DNA of 64,000 nt from Pseudocercospora fijiensis CIRAD86 (GCF_000340215.1 NW_006921532.1:8933409-8997408), one strand, 5' to 3'. Counted from the first letter of the stretch, positions 9,368 through 23,800 are shown. The notes: generated by a model from the sequence alone, not told the origin. Program-made: numbers and translations.

Positions 9368-12300
9368 GGTGCAAGTGAGGTCGATCAGAGTGAAGTGTAA
9401 TGAGTGAGGCCGGGTGGTAGAGAGCGAGCCAGCGCGGCGGCGGCGCAGTGGTCGCAAGAGCTATAAGTCGCTATAGTGATCGCGTAATGGTGATCGAGGG
9501 TTGCACGGCGTGTAATTGCGTAGTGAGGGCCTTACGGTGTGATCGAGGCCGGTTTGCGTCGGTTGCTATGCAGGTGTTTGACTCCTTTGCCCCTGTGCTC
9601 GGGCGCTGAGACGTCGCCAGCTCCAGTCACGGCCAGGCGCACTTCATCGCATATGTACAATTGCTGCGTCGATAGCGAATGTCGGCGGGATGAATGATGT
9701 CGGCGACGATGCCGAAGGTGTAAAGTGGGCGTGGTTCGTGCTCTGTCGGCAAGGTATCGATGTCGCTGGTAACGATTACGAGGATGGATGGATGGCAGGT
9801 ACCTTATTAGGCGCGGCTCCCCCAGAGTTTACTTGGCTCAGTTTAGCGTAGAGCCTCTGCCACCTGCTACCTGCCACTTCGACTTCTTCATCACTATTGT
9901 TGATTGTCCAATGCATTCCATTGTCGAATATACCATTCAATACCCACGATGATACTCCAACGCCTTTCGCTTGCGCTGCTTGCGATGATCACAACAAGGC
10001 GAACTATACCGGCACTCGGCCAACTCCAGTGGCAGCAAGAAGTGGTGGCCTCCCCGACGCGACCGCGACGCGTCTCGCGGCTCAAGCCTCAATCACAACA
10101 AACTTCAACGCCTCCCGGAACAGTTGATGAGCTCCGAAGTGATGACTGATGACCCTGACCACACGGCTGGACCCCTATGCAAGAGCAGCACGAGGCACTT
10201 CCCGCCAGTTTAGTCCTGTCCCGCTGCTCTCCTTCTCGACAGTCGACACCTCCATTAACAGCGCGTCAAAATTGAGATCCAAGCAGCCGGCTGCAACCTG
10301 AAACGTCAGCATTCGTATGCGCTTCTGCCCTTCCTCCGCAAGCCTCCTTCCGCCATTGATGGTGAAAACTCCATGTCTCATTGACATCGCCCCGCGCATG
10401 CTTTCGCTCGCTTACATATGTTCTCCTTGACACACTGCAGACACATCACACGTGACAAGCATAAAAGCTCTCAGGATGGACCAAATACCTCGCGCGCATT
10501 TCGAGTGTTCTGCTTGCTATGGACCTCACGCTTCGTCTTCTGCGAACATGCTCGGATTGTTTGAGCCAGCGTCGATGGCCCCCCTGGGCTCCGAACCGAC
10601 CGCAAAAGTTCAATCATATCCAATGCATGATGCATCGTCGCACCCCCCAGCGCATGACGCTACACACCACCCACCCTTCTTACATTGTCAAAGTACGCCA
10701 AGGCTGGAGAGATCTTCAGAGGCCACGATGGAGCCCGGCCACGACGTCAGTGAGAACATTGTACGGCGGCACATGTTCCTGCAGCTCTGCTATTGGATCA
10801 GAAGCTATCCTGGGAGGTCACCTGAGGCTCGCTATCTTGCATAGACCCCGAACAAGCTCCGGACGGTCGGTACACAGCATTACCATGGCTCTCTCCATTG
10901 CGAGGCTGTCGACACGCAACATGACACGGCGCAATAGATTAGATTCAGAATGGTCGGGCTATCATCTTGTCACCCCGTCACGCAGCCCTTGGAGAGGCTT
11001 ACACGGCATTGAGGGCTCCAGCGACAGTGCATATCAATGCCAATGAGCGCAGTGGCATTGTCCCGAACACAGCGGTCGCAAGAGCTGTGCTCGCGAAGCT
11101 CGGTTCAATTCCATGTACAGGCTGCCATGGGGATATAGTGGCCAGTTGCATGGAAATGACAACAGCGGTGTGTAATGCTGTGCCGTATGACTAGAATCGA
11201 AGCTTGAAGAGGCGGCCGCTCTTATTATTGGCTGGACACGCGCGTCTGCCGCAGCACACATCCCTCCTCCAAGATATGGGCTTGCTCGGGAGATCTGCCC
11301 TTTCCAACTGATCGACCACGAGTCTGCGGTATACGAGAGGCTCTCATGCAACTCGTTCGCTTCCCGAGGAGCGTCCGTTAGTTGTTTCCTGTAATTCCTT
11401 TGCATGTGAAACCACCACACGGACGGGTATCGCATTGCTCATGTACGGAGGGGTAACCATTGATAGAAGTATCCGTGCGGCGTACCTCGAGTCGAATGCA
11501 TATGATGTCGTACTGCATGATTTTGGATCTAAGCGCTGGGATCTCCCTCATGAAGTTTTGTACTAACAGACACGAGCTCTGCAGCGCCGTCAATCCCCGG
11601 TACTTGTCCACTCGGCATTGGGTACTGTATATTTTGCGTGCGCGAGCAGGCAGCTCGATGCACCAGATAACGCGATCTGCTGCTTGCAAGCCCCGCTAGA
11701 ATATTGTTGAGCATCCATGAGAGATGCCCGCGAGGCTGTTTATTAGACTGTTGAGAATTCGATTGTGAGGCAAGGGTGTCGTGCTATCGCTCGGCAAGCT
11801 GCATTTCTTCGCAACGGCATTGTGGCAGACCTTCGGCCACGGTGCAGCAGCAGCAAGCATGTGTGTGTACGCATGTCGCGAGCTTACCCCGGTGGCCATG
11901 GCATGCGCGTAAAACGTTGTAGCGTCTTCTGCATGAATGAAGATGCTGGAAGTGGCTGGGTGATACGCTGCTCTGCAATGAAGCTGACGTCGCTACTGTA
12001 TACCAATGGCACGACAAGCAGGCCATGGGCTTAGCGTTGAGATAGCGCCTGCAAAACGCAATAGCTAAAATTGCGATGCTGAGGACGGCCGTGCGCTGGC
12101 GGGGTGTTCGCTCGACTCGACGTCCACCTCGCTCACTGCATTCTTCTCATTCATTCACCTCTTCGGGCCTGTGAGTGCACACAGCTTCGCACAGGCGTCG
12201 CAGCACCACTCACGACGCGCCCCCCGCCGAGTGAGCGTGAGCGTGCCTGCGCCGCGCATTGCAGATTGCAGCTCCAGATTACCGCAAGAGGGTGAGGGTG

Positions 12301-12985
12301 GTGGTACAGAATCAGAATCAAGCGCAGCAGCAGGGTCACACATCCTTCAAGTACTCCACCCAACATTTTAGCAGACTAGCGCTGGCGCCTGCATTGCTCG
12401 CAGGACCCAGTGGGCAGCTCATTGGACAGGCGTGCAGCACATCCCGCCAGCAGAATCTGAACGACGATATTATCTCTTGCCTTCTCGGGGGCGGGCATCT
12501 CGGCGTGTCCACACTGCTTCGCTCGCAGAGCGTTGGAGTTGAACCGTGGCTGACTGTCAGATCGAAAGGGTCACAAGATCGTAGGGGTGGTAAGGTAAGA
12601 TCCCTCTACCCTCCTTTACACGCATCCACGCACCACAATGGCCGCAGGCAGACTCCTCGGGCCCTGCTGTTATCAGGTGCACACCGGCACGCGGATCTGG
12701 TCGTTCGGTCGTTCTGACTCTGCGTAGATTCTGGCGTTGGCTGCGCGTCGGCCATCCACACATCTCGCAATACAACGCAGCGTCGCTGTGCCTCTGTGCG
12801 GGCCTGTGTGTTTCAATAGCCTTGTTGCAGGCACGCCGTCACGCCGTCACGCCGTCACACACGGCTGTCTGCGTCAAGAGTCCACCGGGGCCCTCGCCGC
12901 TCATATCATCACCGCCGACCCTCGCCGCTCCTGTTGCTCGATCCTTCCTGCCGCCCATGTATGGGTTTGAAGCATACGCTCTACC
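9368..12985. other. Long gene-poor interval
   Basis: About 3.6 kb without a convincing gene. Open frames up to about 175 codons exist on both strands (for example 10452-10844 and 10519-11046) but overlap each other, lack recognisable domains and read like GC-rich chance frames. Sequence next to 9368 and 12986 is presumably the promoters of the divergent Cdh1 and LRR genes. A short tandem repeat lies at 12833-12856. A non-coding RNA could be present, but none is recognisable by eye. Confidence 0.45.
12833..12856. repeat. Tandem repeat, 8-bp unit ACGCCGTC x3
   Basis: Three perfect head-to-tail copies of an 8-bp unit about 130 bp before the LRR gene start, in its presumed leader or promoter. 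Confidence 0.7.
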
Positions 12986-15481
12986 ATGGACAGCGAGGAT
13001 GGCAAGCTATTCGTAAAGGTCAGTAACATCACTCCTGGCGCAAGGATAAAACGATACTTCAATCAAAGGGAAGCGGCTGATTTGCTAAATTGGCTACAGA
13101 ATCTAGCATACTTTGTTCGCACGCATGAACGAGCTCTCGCGAGCGCGCTGCAATCTCAGCGACAGAATACGAAGAATGGTAAAGACCAGACTACTGCTGG
13201 GGCCACGAGCAGCTCAGCTCCTTCAACGACAATATCCTTAGCCGAAGCGCTTTCTCGGCCGTACCTGTCGTTCTCGACATCGAATATCAGACCGTCGAAG
13301 CTGACTCTGACACCCCATCACCTCTACTACCTTCTCACCAGATTCGAACATGTCTTGTCAATGGATCCAGGAGCCATGGATGTGCGCTTTGAGAACCTCG
13401 ACGCAGAGCCTATATACATGTCTTTCCTCAACGCACCCAGATCGCGCGGCAAGCAATCAGATGCAGATTCTCTTCGGTCTGTATCGAGCGTGCGCAGTGT
13501 GATGTCGAGCATGTCTTCAGTCTGGTCTAGCCTGACCGGCTCAAACAGCGCTGCAAAAGCTGAGAAACAAAAGGTACAATACGGTGATGATCTCAAGTAC
13601 TTGTACTCGTGCTTTACAAAGATCCCCGCCTTGCGATTGTCTCGCGATGACAGGGCACGCCGCATTGCTGGGTATGAGGAGTTCCCTTTCGATACCTGCG
13701 TGCCACTGTTCGTGTTCAAGAACGTAAGTTCGCTTGAGATCTGCGATCTTGATTTCAGGACGTTCCATGGTTGGGACAGGCTTGCAGAACAGCTTCGAAG
13801 CTTGATCATCAAGAATGCTTCGCTGGAAGATCCAATGGAGCTGCTACGAGATATCGTCTTAGATGATGCAGAGAAGCGCCGGAAGCGGTCGTCCAAGACG
13901 CAAGTGCCAACCACTCCATCCACACCAGGTCTGCCGTGGCCCCTGTCAGCAAGTCCGAAGCCGTCACCTTCGAATAATGCGACGCCCTTGCCGATGCGGC
14001 GTAGCTCGGCGGCCAGCCCAATGGCTCTGGCGAGGGGAGGGTCTTCAGACGGTATAACCGGAAGACAATCGAGCAATTCTCCTCCCCGGCCCTCCACCTC
14101 GAGACATACTTCTCTTCACAAGTCTCACGCAAATCGCGGAGTCATTCCAGCATATCGAAGGTCTTCCGGAAGCTCGGGCTCCAGTCAACATGAAATGTCG
14201 CCTCGACACAGTGCTTCTGACCTCTTGGCGATGGGTATACTGCCGTCGTCAAAATGGCGCTTCCTTCGGCACCTCAGCGTTGCAGAAAATGGATTGACTC
14301 ACCTCTCGGTAAGCAGCTTGGCGCCAGTGGCAAGCACTTTGCAGTCTTTGGATCTTTCAGGCAACCTCTTTACTGAAATTCCGGACGCGCTCGCTAGCTT
14401 GACGCATCTACGAGCGTTGAATTTGAGCAACTGCATGATAAACAGCCTCTCGTCGCTGTCCCGGAGCCCGCTCCCAGCAATCACCACTCTCAACCTTCGA
14501 TCCAATCGTCTCTTGTCATTGGCCGGGATTGAGCGTCTCTACTCGTTAGAGCGTCTTGATTTACGCGACAACAAGTTACACGATCCGACCGAGCTGGCAC
14601 GTTTGACCGGCATTCCGGACATTACCGATCTATACGTGGTCAAGAACCCCTTCACACGAACTCACAGCAATTATCGGGTCGTTGTTTTCAATCTTTTTCG
14701 ATCATCGCCCGGACACGTCCAAGACCCTACCATTGATACTATGGGGCCTCTCTACCACGAGAAGAAACATCTTGTAGACCGTGTTCCAGAGCCATCCAAT
14801 AAGCCTGTTGTAAAGCCGCCACCCGAAGAAGAGGAGGCTCGTCTTGTTCGAGAGGTAGCGGACGCTGGACTGGAGCCTGTTCCCAAGCCTCCGACACAGC
14901 CCTCACGACACCGCCGATCTGCTTCTGACATGGGCCCACTGTCCACTGTGCGACGGAAAAAGACACCTCGGCGACGAGTCGTCGAGCTTGCCCAGGCGGA
15001 TCAACGCGCCTCGAACTCAGCAGATCTTCCCTCTGAGCCGCCAGTGCCGGAACTGACCGAGCTACCTCCCATGCCGCACACCCCTACTACTGAGAGTGAT
15101 CAGCCTACCACTCCAGAAGCCACACCATATCACACTGCGCCCTCTTCACAGCTGCCTCAGACCTCGCTCGCGGTTCGTCCAAGGTTGGACACTGCGTTCG
15201 CATCACCTACGCCACCTCCGAAGATCCGTGATTCAGATGACGATGACAACTCGCCAGTGCGGTCTCCGGATGGTCTAGGTCCAAATACGGATGTGTATCG
15301 GCAGAAGATCGAGGCATTGAAGAACGAATTGGGCCCAAATTGGCTTTCGGCCTTGAATGAGCAGCGTCTGGAAGAACCGCAGACGCGGAACAGGTCTTTT
15401 AGCCCGGCTTCTCGGACGTCTACCTTGAGGCCTGAACACGCTGGCCGCGGTGTGAGTGTTGGCGGACGAACGCTTGGTTGA
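12986..15481 (+). CDS. Leucine-rich-repeat protein, fungal, function unknown
   Basis: Single-exon protein of 831 residues from a well-placed ATG (ACC before it). The N-terminal 290 residues form a conserved-looking globular region (RIKRYFNQREAADLLNWLQ; KIPALRLSRDDRARRI). Next comes a Ser/Pro-rich linker, then about six leucine-rich repeats at residues 425-570 with the pattern LxxLxLxxN (for example LQSLDLSGNLF, LERLDLRDNKL), closed by a cap-like segment, NPFTRTHSNYRVVVFNLF. The C-terminal 250 residues are Pro/Ser/Thr-rich, with basic KKTPRRR and acidic DSDDDD patches. LRR regions of this kind bind proteins, and the layout recalls cytosolic LRR scaffolds of the nischarin/LKB1-interacting type; that is an analogy, not an assignment. 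No signal peptide or membrane segment is visible. Confidence 0.8.
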   Translation: MDSEDGKLFVKVSNITPGARIKRYFNQREAADLLNWLQNLAYFVRTHERALASALQSQRQNTKNGKDQTTAGATSSSAPSTTISLAEALSRPYLSFSTSNIRPSKLTLTPHHLYYLLTRFEHVLSMDPGAMDVRFENLDAEPIYMSFLNAPRSRGKQSDADSLRSVSSVRSVMSSMSSVWSSLTGSNSAAKAEKQKVQYGDDLKYLYSCFTKIPALRLSRDDRARRIAGYEEFPFDTCVPLFVFKNVSSLEICDLDFRTFHGWDRLAEQLRSLIIKNASLEDPMELLRDIVLDDAEKRRKRSSKTQVPTTPSTPGLPWPLSASPKPSPSNNATPLPMRRSSAASPMALARGGSSDGITGRQSSNSPPRPSTSRHTSLHKSHANRGVIPAYRRSSGSSGSSQHEMSPRHSASDLLAMGILPSSKWRFLRHLSVAENGLTHLSVSSLAPVASTLQSLDLSGNLFTEIPDALASLTHLRALNLSNCMINSLSSLSRSPLPAITTLNLRSNRLLSLAGIERLYSLERLDLRDNKLHDPTELARLTGIPDITDLYVVKNPFTRTHSNYRVVVFNLFRSSPGHVQDPTIDTMGPLYHEKKHLVDRVPEPSNKPVVKPPPEEEEARLVREVADAGLEPVPKPPTQPSRHRRSASDMGPLSTVRRKKTPRRRVVELAQADQRASNSADLPSEPPVPELTELPPMPHTPTTESDQPTTPEATPYHTAPSSQLPQTSLAVRPRLDTAFASPTPPPKIRDSDDDDNSPVRSPDGLGPNTDVYRQKIEALKNELGPNWLSALNEQRLEEPQTRNRSFSPASRTSTLRPEHAGRGVSVGGRTLG

Positions 15482-17600
15482 TTTTCGCTCGGAGCTTTGT
15501 GCCTTGTGAGACCTGGCGTTTCTCTCCTCGGGATCGAACGACGAAATTTACGTGAAAGACACGATGGACCTTGCTCCTCAAGTATCGAGGACTCATGTCC
15601 AACACCACTATGCGACTGCACTGGATTGCAAGTCGCCTTCTCTTGGACGCATCACGGCGGCGCGACTTGGATAGCGTTCCTGCATTTCTCCGCTTTGACT
15701 TTGGTTTCCTCACTTTTGCGGCATCTTGACGACTATTCTTCGGTGGCCAGGGATATCAAAACTTCCGGATGGCATTTGTATCGTTCTGTTCCATGTAGAA
15801 AATACCCTCATCTTTCTCGAAGCGTGGTTTGGGCAAATAATGCGGTTATGTGATTTGCGGCACATGGGAAGCCGGCGGCATTGGTGCTGTAGATGTTGCT
15901 TCTGAGCACATAGACCAGATGAGACGATTGTGGTGCATTACTGATAGCGAGGCGTTAGGCGGCGAAGAATTCTGGGAAATATCTAGCGATTGAGTGTCTT
16001 CGATGGACCACAGGTTGATCATGTCTCAAAGCCAACTCTTAACGTTCTTTGTTGTCGAGATCCCCATCAGAGGCGATCTCGAGTCGAACTGGGCAATAGC
16101 GGTGATGCATGACGACGATGTAGGCCCAACTTTGTGCCCTGCCAACCCGGCGCACGCTGAGTCTCGCAGCGCAGCGCAACCTATGTGAACAAAACATATG
16201 CATACATAGTATGGTGGATTAGGCAAGCACGGAGAAAATGCTGCCGCTAGCAATACGAGGTTGCGTGCCTCGTGTTTGATGTATAATTGCTGGATCAGCG
16301 TCAGCGTCCTCATTGGTAGCTCCATGAACATACCAGAGTCGAGCGCGCTGCGTCTCTCGCATGCTGTAGGCCATGCCGTAGCTGGCTGTCGTAAGGGTAG
16401 ACGTGCTGCACCGTGAGGAGAAATGTGTACATCGAGTTGTGGCTGCACGCCGAGCAGAATCACGTTGAGAGAGCTCGCGCGCGCGGTCACTTGTTCTGGC
16501 AGCGAGTGACGACTGCTGCAGCAAGCGCAGTGCAGGCGAAGATCCTGCTCGCGACCTGCTACACACGGCCATCTGTCATTTCTCCTGCTGCCCATTTTAT
16601 TCTCCGCCCGTGTCTGCCTTGGGCTCCTGTGTCGTGTCGCGCGCATTCAGAAGCACATTCGACTCGCCGTCGTGGTGGTGTAGAAAGGGATTGGGCAGCA
16701 CGACTTGGCTCCTCGACTAGCGCCCTTCTCTTGCTTTGAAACCTACTCGCAAACACCACCTCCAACTCTCAGCTCAACAAGCACCAACATCGCGACCGCA
16801 CCACCCCCACGCCGGCGCTGATTCCACTGAACCGCCTGCTGAGCATTCGACGCACTGTTCACGCCATCCACCACCTTTTTGCCGCTGACTGCGAGCCCCA
16901 CCTCTGACCGGCGGTGAAAAACATCTCAACGCACGCCCGCTCGACGACCACGACGGCCCTCCGCGCATCGCAGCAATACCGTGACGCCCTGCTGCACCGT
17001 CCGCACTGGAATCGATCTGAACATCTTCATTGTCGCACAACTCGACAGCCGCGCCTGCGACCTACCTACCTCGAGCCCACTCAAGCTTCCCAGTCGCGTG
17101 ATCCTGAGGCTACCCTGGGATCAAAGAACACGGAACCTCACCTGCGAAGAACACTGATAGCCTACATCTCTGATAGCGGCGGAGAGGAGAGAGAGCTCGT
17201 GCGTCTCCAGAGCCTTTGCGCTCATCTCGTACACTTTCGGTAGGTGCATTTCCCCTCTTTACATGGCGTGGCAGCGGCAGCAGTGAGTTGAAGAGGGACT
17301 TGGTATGGCATATGATTGAGTGGCACGTCTTTCTACCTTCACCTCAGCTTCGTGGCATTGGTGCCCCAAGGCTGGGGCATCACGGTCACGTGCTGGCGGC
17401 CGGCCTCCCATACCCTTTGACATCTTTAGAGCTTTTGTCAAGCAGCATCCATGAATACATCTGCCATGAAAATCCCTCGTGGCTGATTTATAACAGTTTC
17501 TAGAGCGCCTTCCGCTTCCTGCGGACCATCCTGCGCTTTTGGCTGAGAGCAGGCTCCGCCCAGACGTTCCTACCTACTTTTCCGACGACGACCGCCAAAG
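15482..17600. other. Intergenic, PP1 promoter side
   Basis: No gene recognised. The open frames at about 16026-16739 overlap on both strands and are probably chance. From about 16,740 to 17,600 the sequence is C/T- and A/C-rich, as in fungal promoters and long leaders, and probably belongs to the PP1 gene. A leader intron cannot be excluded. Confidence 0.45.
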
Positions 17601-18690
<1,090 letters not shown>

Positions 18691-19240
18691 ATGCGACTAC
18701 GTACGAGTGTTCTTGGTCTACAGTGGTGTTATACCAACTCAACTGCAATGCCGAGCTGCGAATGCTTCCCATCGAAAGATTTTCGACGAGCTCTACGGCA
18801 GCATGGCATCGAAGGATGGGAAGGTCCCATACACAAATGAATGCAGGTGGTGAAGGCGGAGATGTACGATTTGCATGGGTTAAAAGGGAAGAGAGCGGCA
18901 GCATGTAGCGCAAGAGTGCTCACCAGACGCACTTGTCGTGCCGCATATGGCCATTAAGATGAGGTTGGACGGACGTACTGACGAGTCGCGATGAGCCTGG
19001 ACTGTCTACATACTTCAAACATGATGCTTTTGCTTACAACCCATGGTCCCTCGCCTCGTGCCTTGCAGACGTTTCGCCAAGTTCCAATAATACTTTTATG
19101 CTTTGCCGTTTGGTCAGGTCCTATCTCGGAGATATCTTGGCTTTGCGGAGCTGTCCAACGTCATCTGAATCTGTCAAGTCAAGCTTCCACAGCTGCGATC
19201 GCATTGTGCTTCAATTGTATTGACAAGAACGATTGACACC
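18691..19240. other. Intergenic between PP1 and the Fmp46-like gene
   Basis: No gene seen; PP1 3' flank and promoter of the next gene. Confidence 0.5.
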
Positions 19241-19932
19241 ATGAGTTTCTTCAAGAATCTGTTCAAAGAGGTACGATGTCTCAATCTGATCGATGCTTGT
19301 TGAAGCTTCGTGAGCACGCTAACACCGATGATGCACGAATCAGGCCGGCGTCAAGGATGTCATTACACTCTTCCACAGCACGAAAAGCCCAGCATCGACG
19401 CGGGTTCACACCTTGCTAAAGCAGCTCAATGCCACCGCGGTAGCGCACGCGACCGAAGATCAGGCGAGTGACCATAGCAAGCAGAGCAAATTGGAGAGCA
19501 GGGAGTTTGAGCTGGGTACGTCAGGAAAGAGGCGCACAAAGAAGGAGATATGATAGGCTTCAAAAAAAGCTAGCTGGGAACGGCTCAAGGCTCTGAGTAC
19601 ATCATTGCTGACGATCGGACAAACAGACATTCAGGAGGGTGCTCCAACCACCGACCAGCTGAGCAGCATTTTGGAATACCTTGGCCCATCGCAGGCTGGC
19701 AGCGTCATCAAGGATGCCACGGGCACCAGTGATGCTCTGCGCAAGTTTAAGCAGAATGAGACTCTCTTTCAGAGACCTGTGACTGTGGACTGGAATAACG
19801 GACGTGCTGGTGAGCTTTATGGAAGCAAAGTAAGAGAGGATGCAGCTAACGTTGGAATCACTAGTTGTGGGTGAGAAGGAGAGCGAGATTCTCAAGCTTG
19901 TGAAGAGCTTGCCCAAGGAGGAGAAATCATAG
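19241..19932 (+). CDS. Fmp46-like thioredoxin-fold protein (DUF1687), probably mitochondrial
   Basis: Small protein of the Fmp46/DUF1687 family, described as putative redox proteins with a thioredoxin-like fold and found in yeast mitochondrial proteomes; the reaction is unknown. Four exons (19241-19270, 19344-19515, 19627-19809, 19865-19932) join in frame to 150 residues. The start MSFFKNLFKE is followed by DVITLFHSTKSPASTRVHTLL, the family's first strand-helix unit, then DIQEG..PTTDQL, and RPVTVDWNNGRAVVGE near the end. I see no CxxC in the active-site region, as in other members, so a classical disulfide role is doubtful. All introns have GT-AG ends. Confidence 0.82.
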
Positions 19933-20759
19933 GTTGAGGCGCGAATGAGGCACACTGGCGCGAGACTGGCTGTGGAGGATTGGAATGAGACCATACACGC
20001 TCGGCAGAGTGAAGGGTGCTGAATGGGCCGCCGCGTAGCTTTAGACAGAACAGGTTCTTCGGCTTGGATGAACAGCAGCTCGCGGACTAAGGACCAATGG
20101 CAAAAACATTGTGGGAGCCCGAGCGCAGAAGGGTGCGATGATCAGAACAATGGCATTGTGAAGACGCTGGTTTCGGGAGCGTGCAGCTCACCATGACCAT
20201 GGCCCTACTCGATTCTGGTCCCGTTGGAGATGTTTCATCTGGCACCCGAAGCGACAGCTGGCACCGCACCGCACTTCATCGCTGTCATGGCACCTCTGCA
20301 TGAGTTTTCCTGTCTCTTTCCCTGCGAAAGCACACGCCCGCTGCACATGCAGCATGCACAAACGCCGGCGTTTCCATAGCATTCACCGCTCGTGCAAAAG
20401 TCAAAAGTTGCCCACCGCGTGCTTTCCTTGTTGGTTGCAAGTGGCGTTTGCACACGCATACGGAAAGTGCGCTCTTTCCGCAGCTGCTTCACTCGAGCCG
20501 ATTCACGATCTTCATCTTGCCAGATCCGAGACCTTTTGACTTCATCCAAATACAGCGCACGCACACACTCGACACCACCTCATCAACACATCAGCACAGC
20601 AAGCATTTTAAGCTTTCTGCTGCTTGTACAACATCTCATCCTCACCTCCTAGCAGCCATCGTCCAATCGCGCCTACAACATAGCGCATCCACGAGCGTTT
20701 CCGCCTGCTGATCGCTGACCTGCGCTTGGATCAAAGCCAGCTTGGACAGCATCGCCAGG
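19933..20759. other. Intergenic, promoter of the RRM-like gene
   Basis: No gene recognised. About 20,540-20,760 is A/C- and T/C-rich with CACACAC and CATCAACACA runs, as in a fungal 5' leader. Confidence 0.45.
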
Positions 20760-20786
20760 ATGGCGGATAACAGCATCGGTGGTGGT

Positions 20787-20817
<31 letters not shown>

Positions 20818-23800
20818 AGGACGACAAATATGTGCTGCCAAACTGTGTCATCGCCTCGAGCAATCGCGAGAGTGACATTCGCCCGTACTGCGACATTCTG
20901 TATGCGACCGATGGACACAAATGGGGCGGCATAATGCCACAAGACTACCCGACCCTCCCGACTCGAGAGCAGGAAGAAGCCTTTCTCCGCCAGCACTTCA
21001 GCGAAGATGAGATCCACATGCAAGGCGGTGCGAGTGGCGACGGCAATGGCTTCCGCTTCCTCAAGCAGGTCTGGTGGTCAATCGCTATCTACAATTTTCA
21101 AGTCCGCATTCCACTGATGGTTGACTGGTGGTTCAAGGACAATCAAGACGTCTTGACTGACCAGCTGAGCCATCTGCTGAAGCCAGATGCCACATCAAGC
21201 ACCTTCTTCCAGCAGCCAGAGATTGAGTCGTGCGGCACGAAGTTTCTCGACGTGGTAAGTAAGGCTATCCAGTGGACTCTCCGTCATGGTGATGAGAACC
21301 ATCCATCTGCGATCACCCCTGCTTCCGTATCTGCGATCTCAACCCAGACTGAGCCGCAGCCGGCCACCCAAGAGTCATCGGCGACAACAACGACCGAATT
21401 GCCAACACCCAGGTCTGCTCCATTGCCATTGAAGCCCACTGCACAGAACTTCGATACGCAAAGCCCATGGTCAGCCAACCCGACAGGTCAGATTCGCAAC
21501 TTCAGCGGCCACACTCCATCCATGCCGCCACAGTCTTACCAACAGCCACAGCGTGGTCAGCAGCAGCGGAAGCGTGGTTCGTATAACAAGCGTGGCAGCT
21601 TCCATGACCCGGCCACCTTTCGACCTGACTTTCGCAGTATCAACCCACAGGCCAATGCGCCAGGCTATGGACCTCCGCCTCAGCCCTTCATGCATGGGGC
21701 TCCCTATGTGCCGCCAAATCAAGCTCGTGGGCCGTCTTTTGGCGGACCACCACCTGTTCAGGAATTTGTGCATGCTGGAGTGCCTGGTCAGCCCATGCCA
21801 GGTCACTATCCGCCTGGCAACTTTGACCCTTCAGTCCACGCCATGACATACCCACCACCAGATCAGACATTTATGTCCGGTCCTCCAGGTTTTGGCAATT
21901 ACCCAGATGCTGCCTATCCTCAGCTCTACCAGCAAGCGCAGCCGTTCGGAGAGCGCAGTAATGGGCAGTACTTTGGACGCGGTGATCATGAAGGCCAGAA
22001 GACCCGCCGTGAGAGTGTCTCCTCACGAGCTGGCAAGCGTTCGGGTTATGGCACACATAACGGTCGTGGCAGCAAGTCGAGCCGGGGTAGAAACAGCATT
22101 GGCTATGGAGACGCCCGACTGTCGCTACGCAAGTCCTCCAATGACTTCAACGCGCCTTCAGAGGACATGCATCCTCGAGACCGGCACTCGAGTGTCCCCA
22201 ACAAGTATCGACAAGATTTCTGGAGAAACTCAAAGCAAGACGAGAATACCATGCCAGGACCAGGTCCGCTTCCCGAGACTCAGCGCCCGTTTGTGCCCCG
22301 ATCTCGCGACCTTCCAGCCATATCTCCCAGTGACGATTGGCTGTTGCACAACTGTACCAAGAACCAGATCGGTGAGAAGTGTGTATACGTCAACAAGCTC
22401 ATTGTTTTCGACGTTCCGAGAGACGTCCCTGAGCAGGTGCTCGTCTCCTTCTTTGCGAACTTCGGACCTGTTTACAACGTTGCTCGTCAAAGCACACCAG
22501 CCACCGTCAAAGGCCACAAATACGAGAAGCCTCTGGTCTACGTCAATTTTGATCAAGTCGACAAGTCACAAGGAGCGCGGGCGTGTTTGCAGCCACGGCA
22601 AGCTCCTTGGGGTTCATTGAGAGCAGAAGTGCCGCGTGAGTATTGGGATATTCAGCACGAGCGCTACTCCCAGCGTGACGCCGCAGGCAACGAGATCAAT
22701 CCACGACAAGCGCTGAACCGGTTCCACCATGGTAGAATGCTGTCCACCACCGACCAGTCTCACTATCCAGGCTATTTTCCTTCGCCTTCGCATGCCGAGC
22801 GCACCTTTCCAACCGTCTCACGGCCTGATGTGGCCACTGTAGAGATGGCGCCGCAGCCACTACAGTCGCACAAGATCACGAATGGCTCAGATGATGCGTC
22901 TGAAGACACAAGGTCTACAGCATCTGGTGCTGCTACGCCGAACCGTAAGAAGGGCAAGAAGAACAAGAACAAGAAGGTTGGGCTTTACCAGGAGAGCCTT
23001 AACCAGGCTTTCGAGGCTAATGCTCTGAAGAGCGGTTCTCTGCCTGATGTCACTCAAGATAACAATATCTCCGATGGTTGTGACAAGGATGCTGCTGTTG
23101 ACGGCAAGTACAACGACACTCCTATGCAGCCAACGCCGACGGAGTCTGGATCACCACACTCGAAGAGCGCACAGCCGGAGAGCAATGCACAGATTGTGAC
23201 AGACGCACTACCTAGGTCGAACGAAATTGTGGACTCACAGACAGAGCCGGCTCAGATTACTGTCGAAACTTCTGTGCAGTTCGTCCCTCCAAGCACCACG
23301 GTTGATCATGACTTTGAATTATCTTCTGAGCAGGCCGATGTTGCTTCCAAGGATGTGAAGGCAGAAGATGAACAAGGTGATGACAGCTTCCACACAGCCA
23401 GTGGCACGCCCGAGGAGGTCAAGGAGGAGTCGGCTGAGACTGTCTCTCCTGTCGACATTCCTGCATCGATCATCAAGCCCGTCTCGATTCCCGAGCACAG
23501 CTTTGCACGCAAGATCGCTGAGCCTCCGGTAGCTGTCGCTTCAACTCCTGATGTTCCGGCATTGTCGCAGAAGGACGTCAAGAAGGCCCCGATACCTCAA
23601 CCTCTACCGAAGTCCAAATCACAGCCAGCCGTTGCCATTCCTGGGCCCAGCTCGAGCAAGGCTGGATCGGAAGAGTCCGAGACAACTAATAGCGGAGCTG
23701 TTCAGACAGAGCTGCAAGCTACTCCGGACGCTCCCTCCGCACTCTCGACCAGCTTCACCACGGCGCCCAACGTTCAAGTTGTGAAGGACACAGAGCCGCA

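Noticed and set aside
10452..11046. Overlapping plus-strand frames of 130 and 175 codons
   Set aside because: Two frames overlap the same DNA, no domain or splice structure is visible and codon use looks random for GC-rich sequence.
12833..12856. CRISPR-like short repeat
   Set aside because: Direct tandem copies without spacers, in a eukaryotic genome; a simple tandem repeat.
16026..16739. 206-codon minus-strand and 108-codon plus-strand frames
   Set aside because: They overlap each other in the region upstream of PP1 and contain no recognisable motif.
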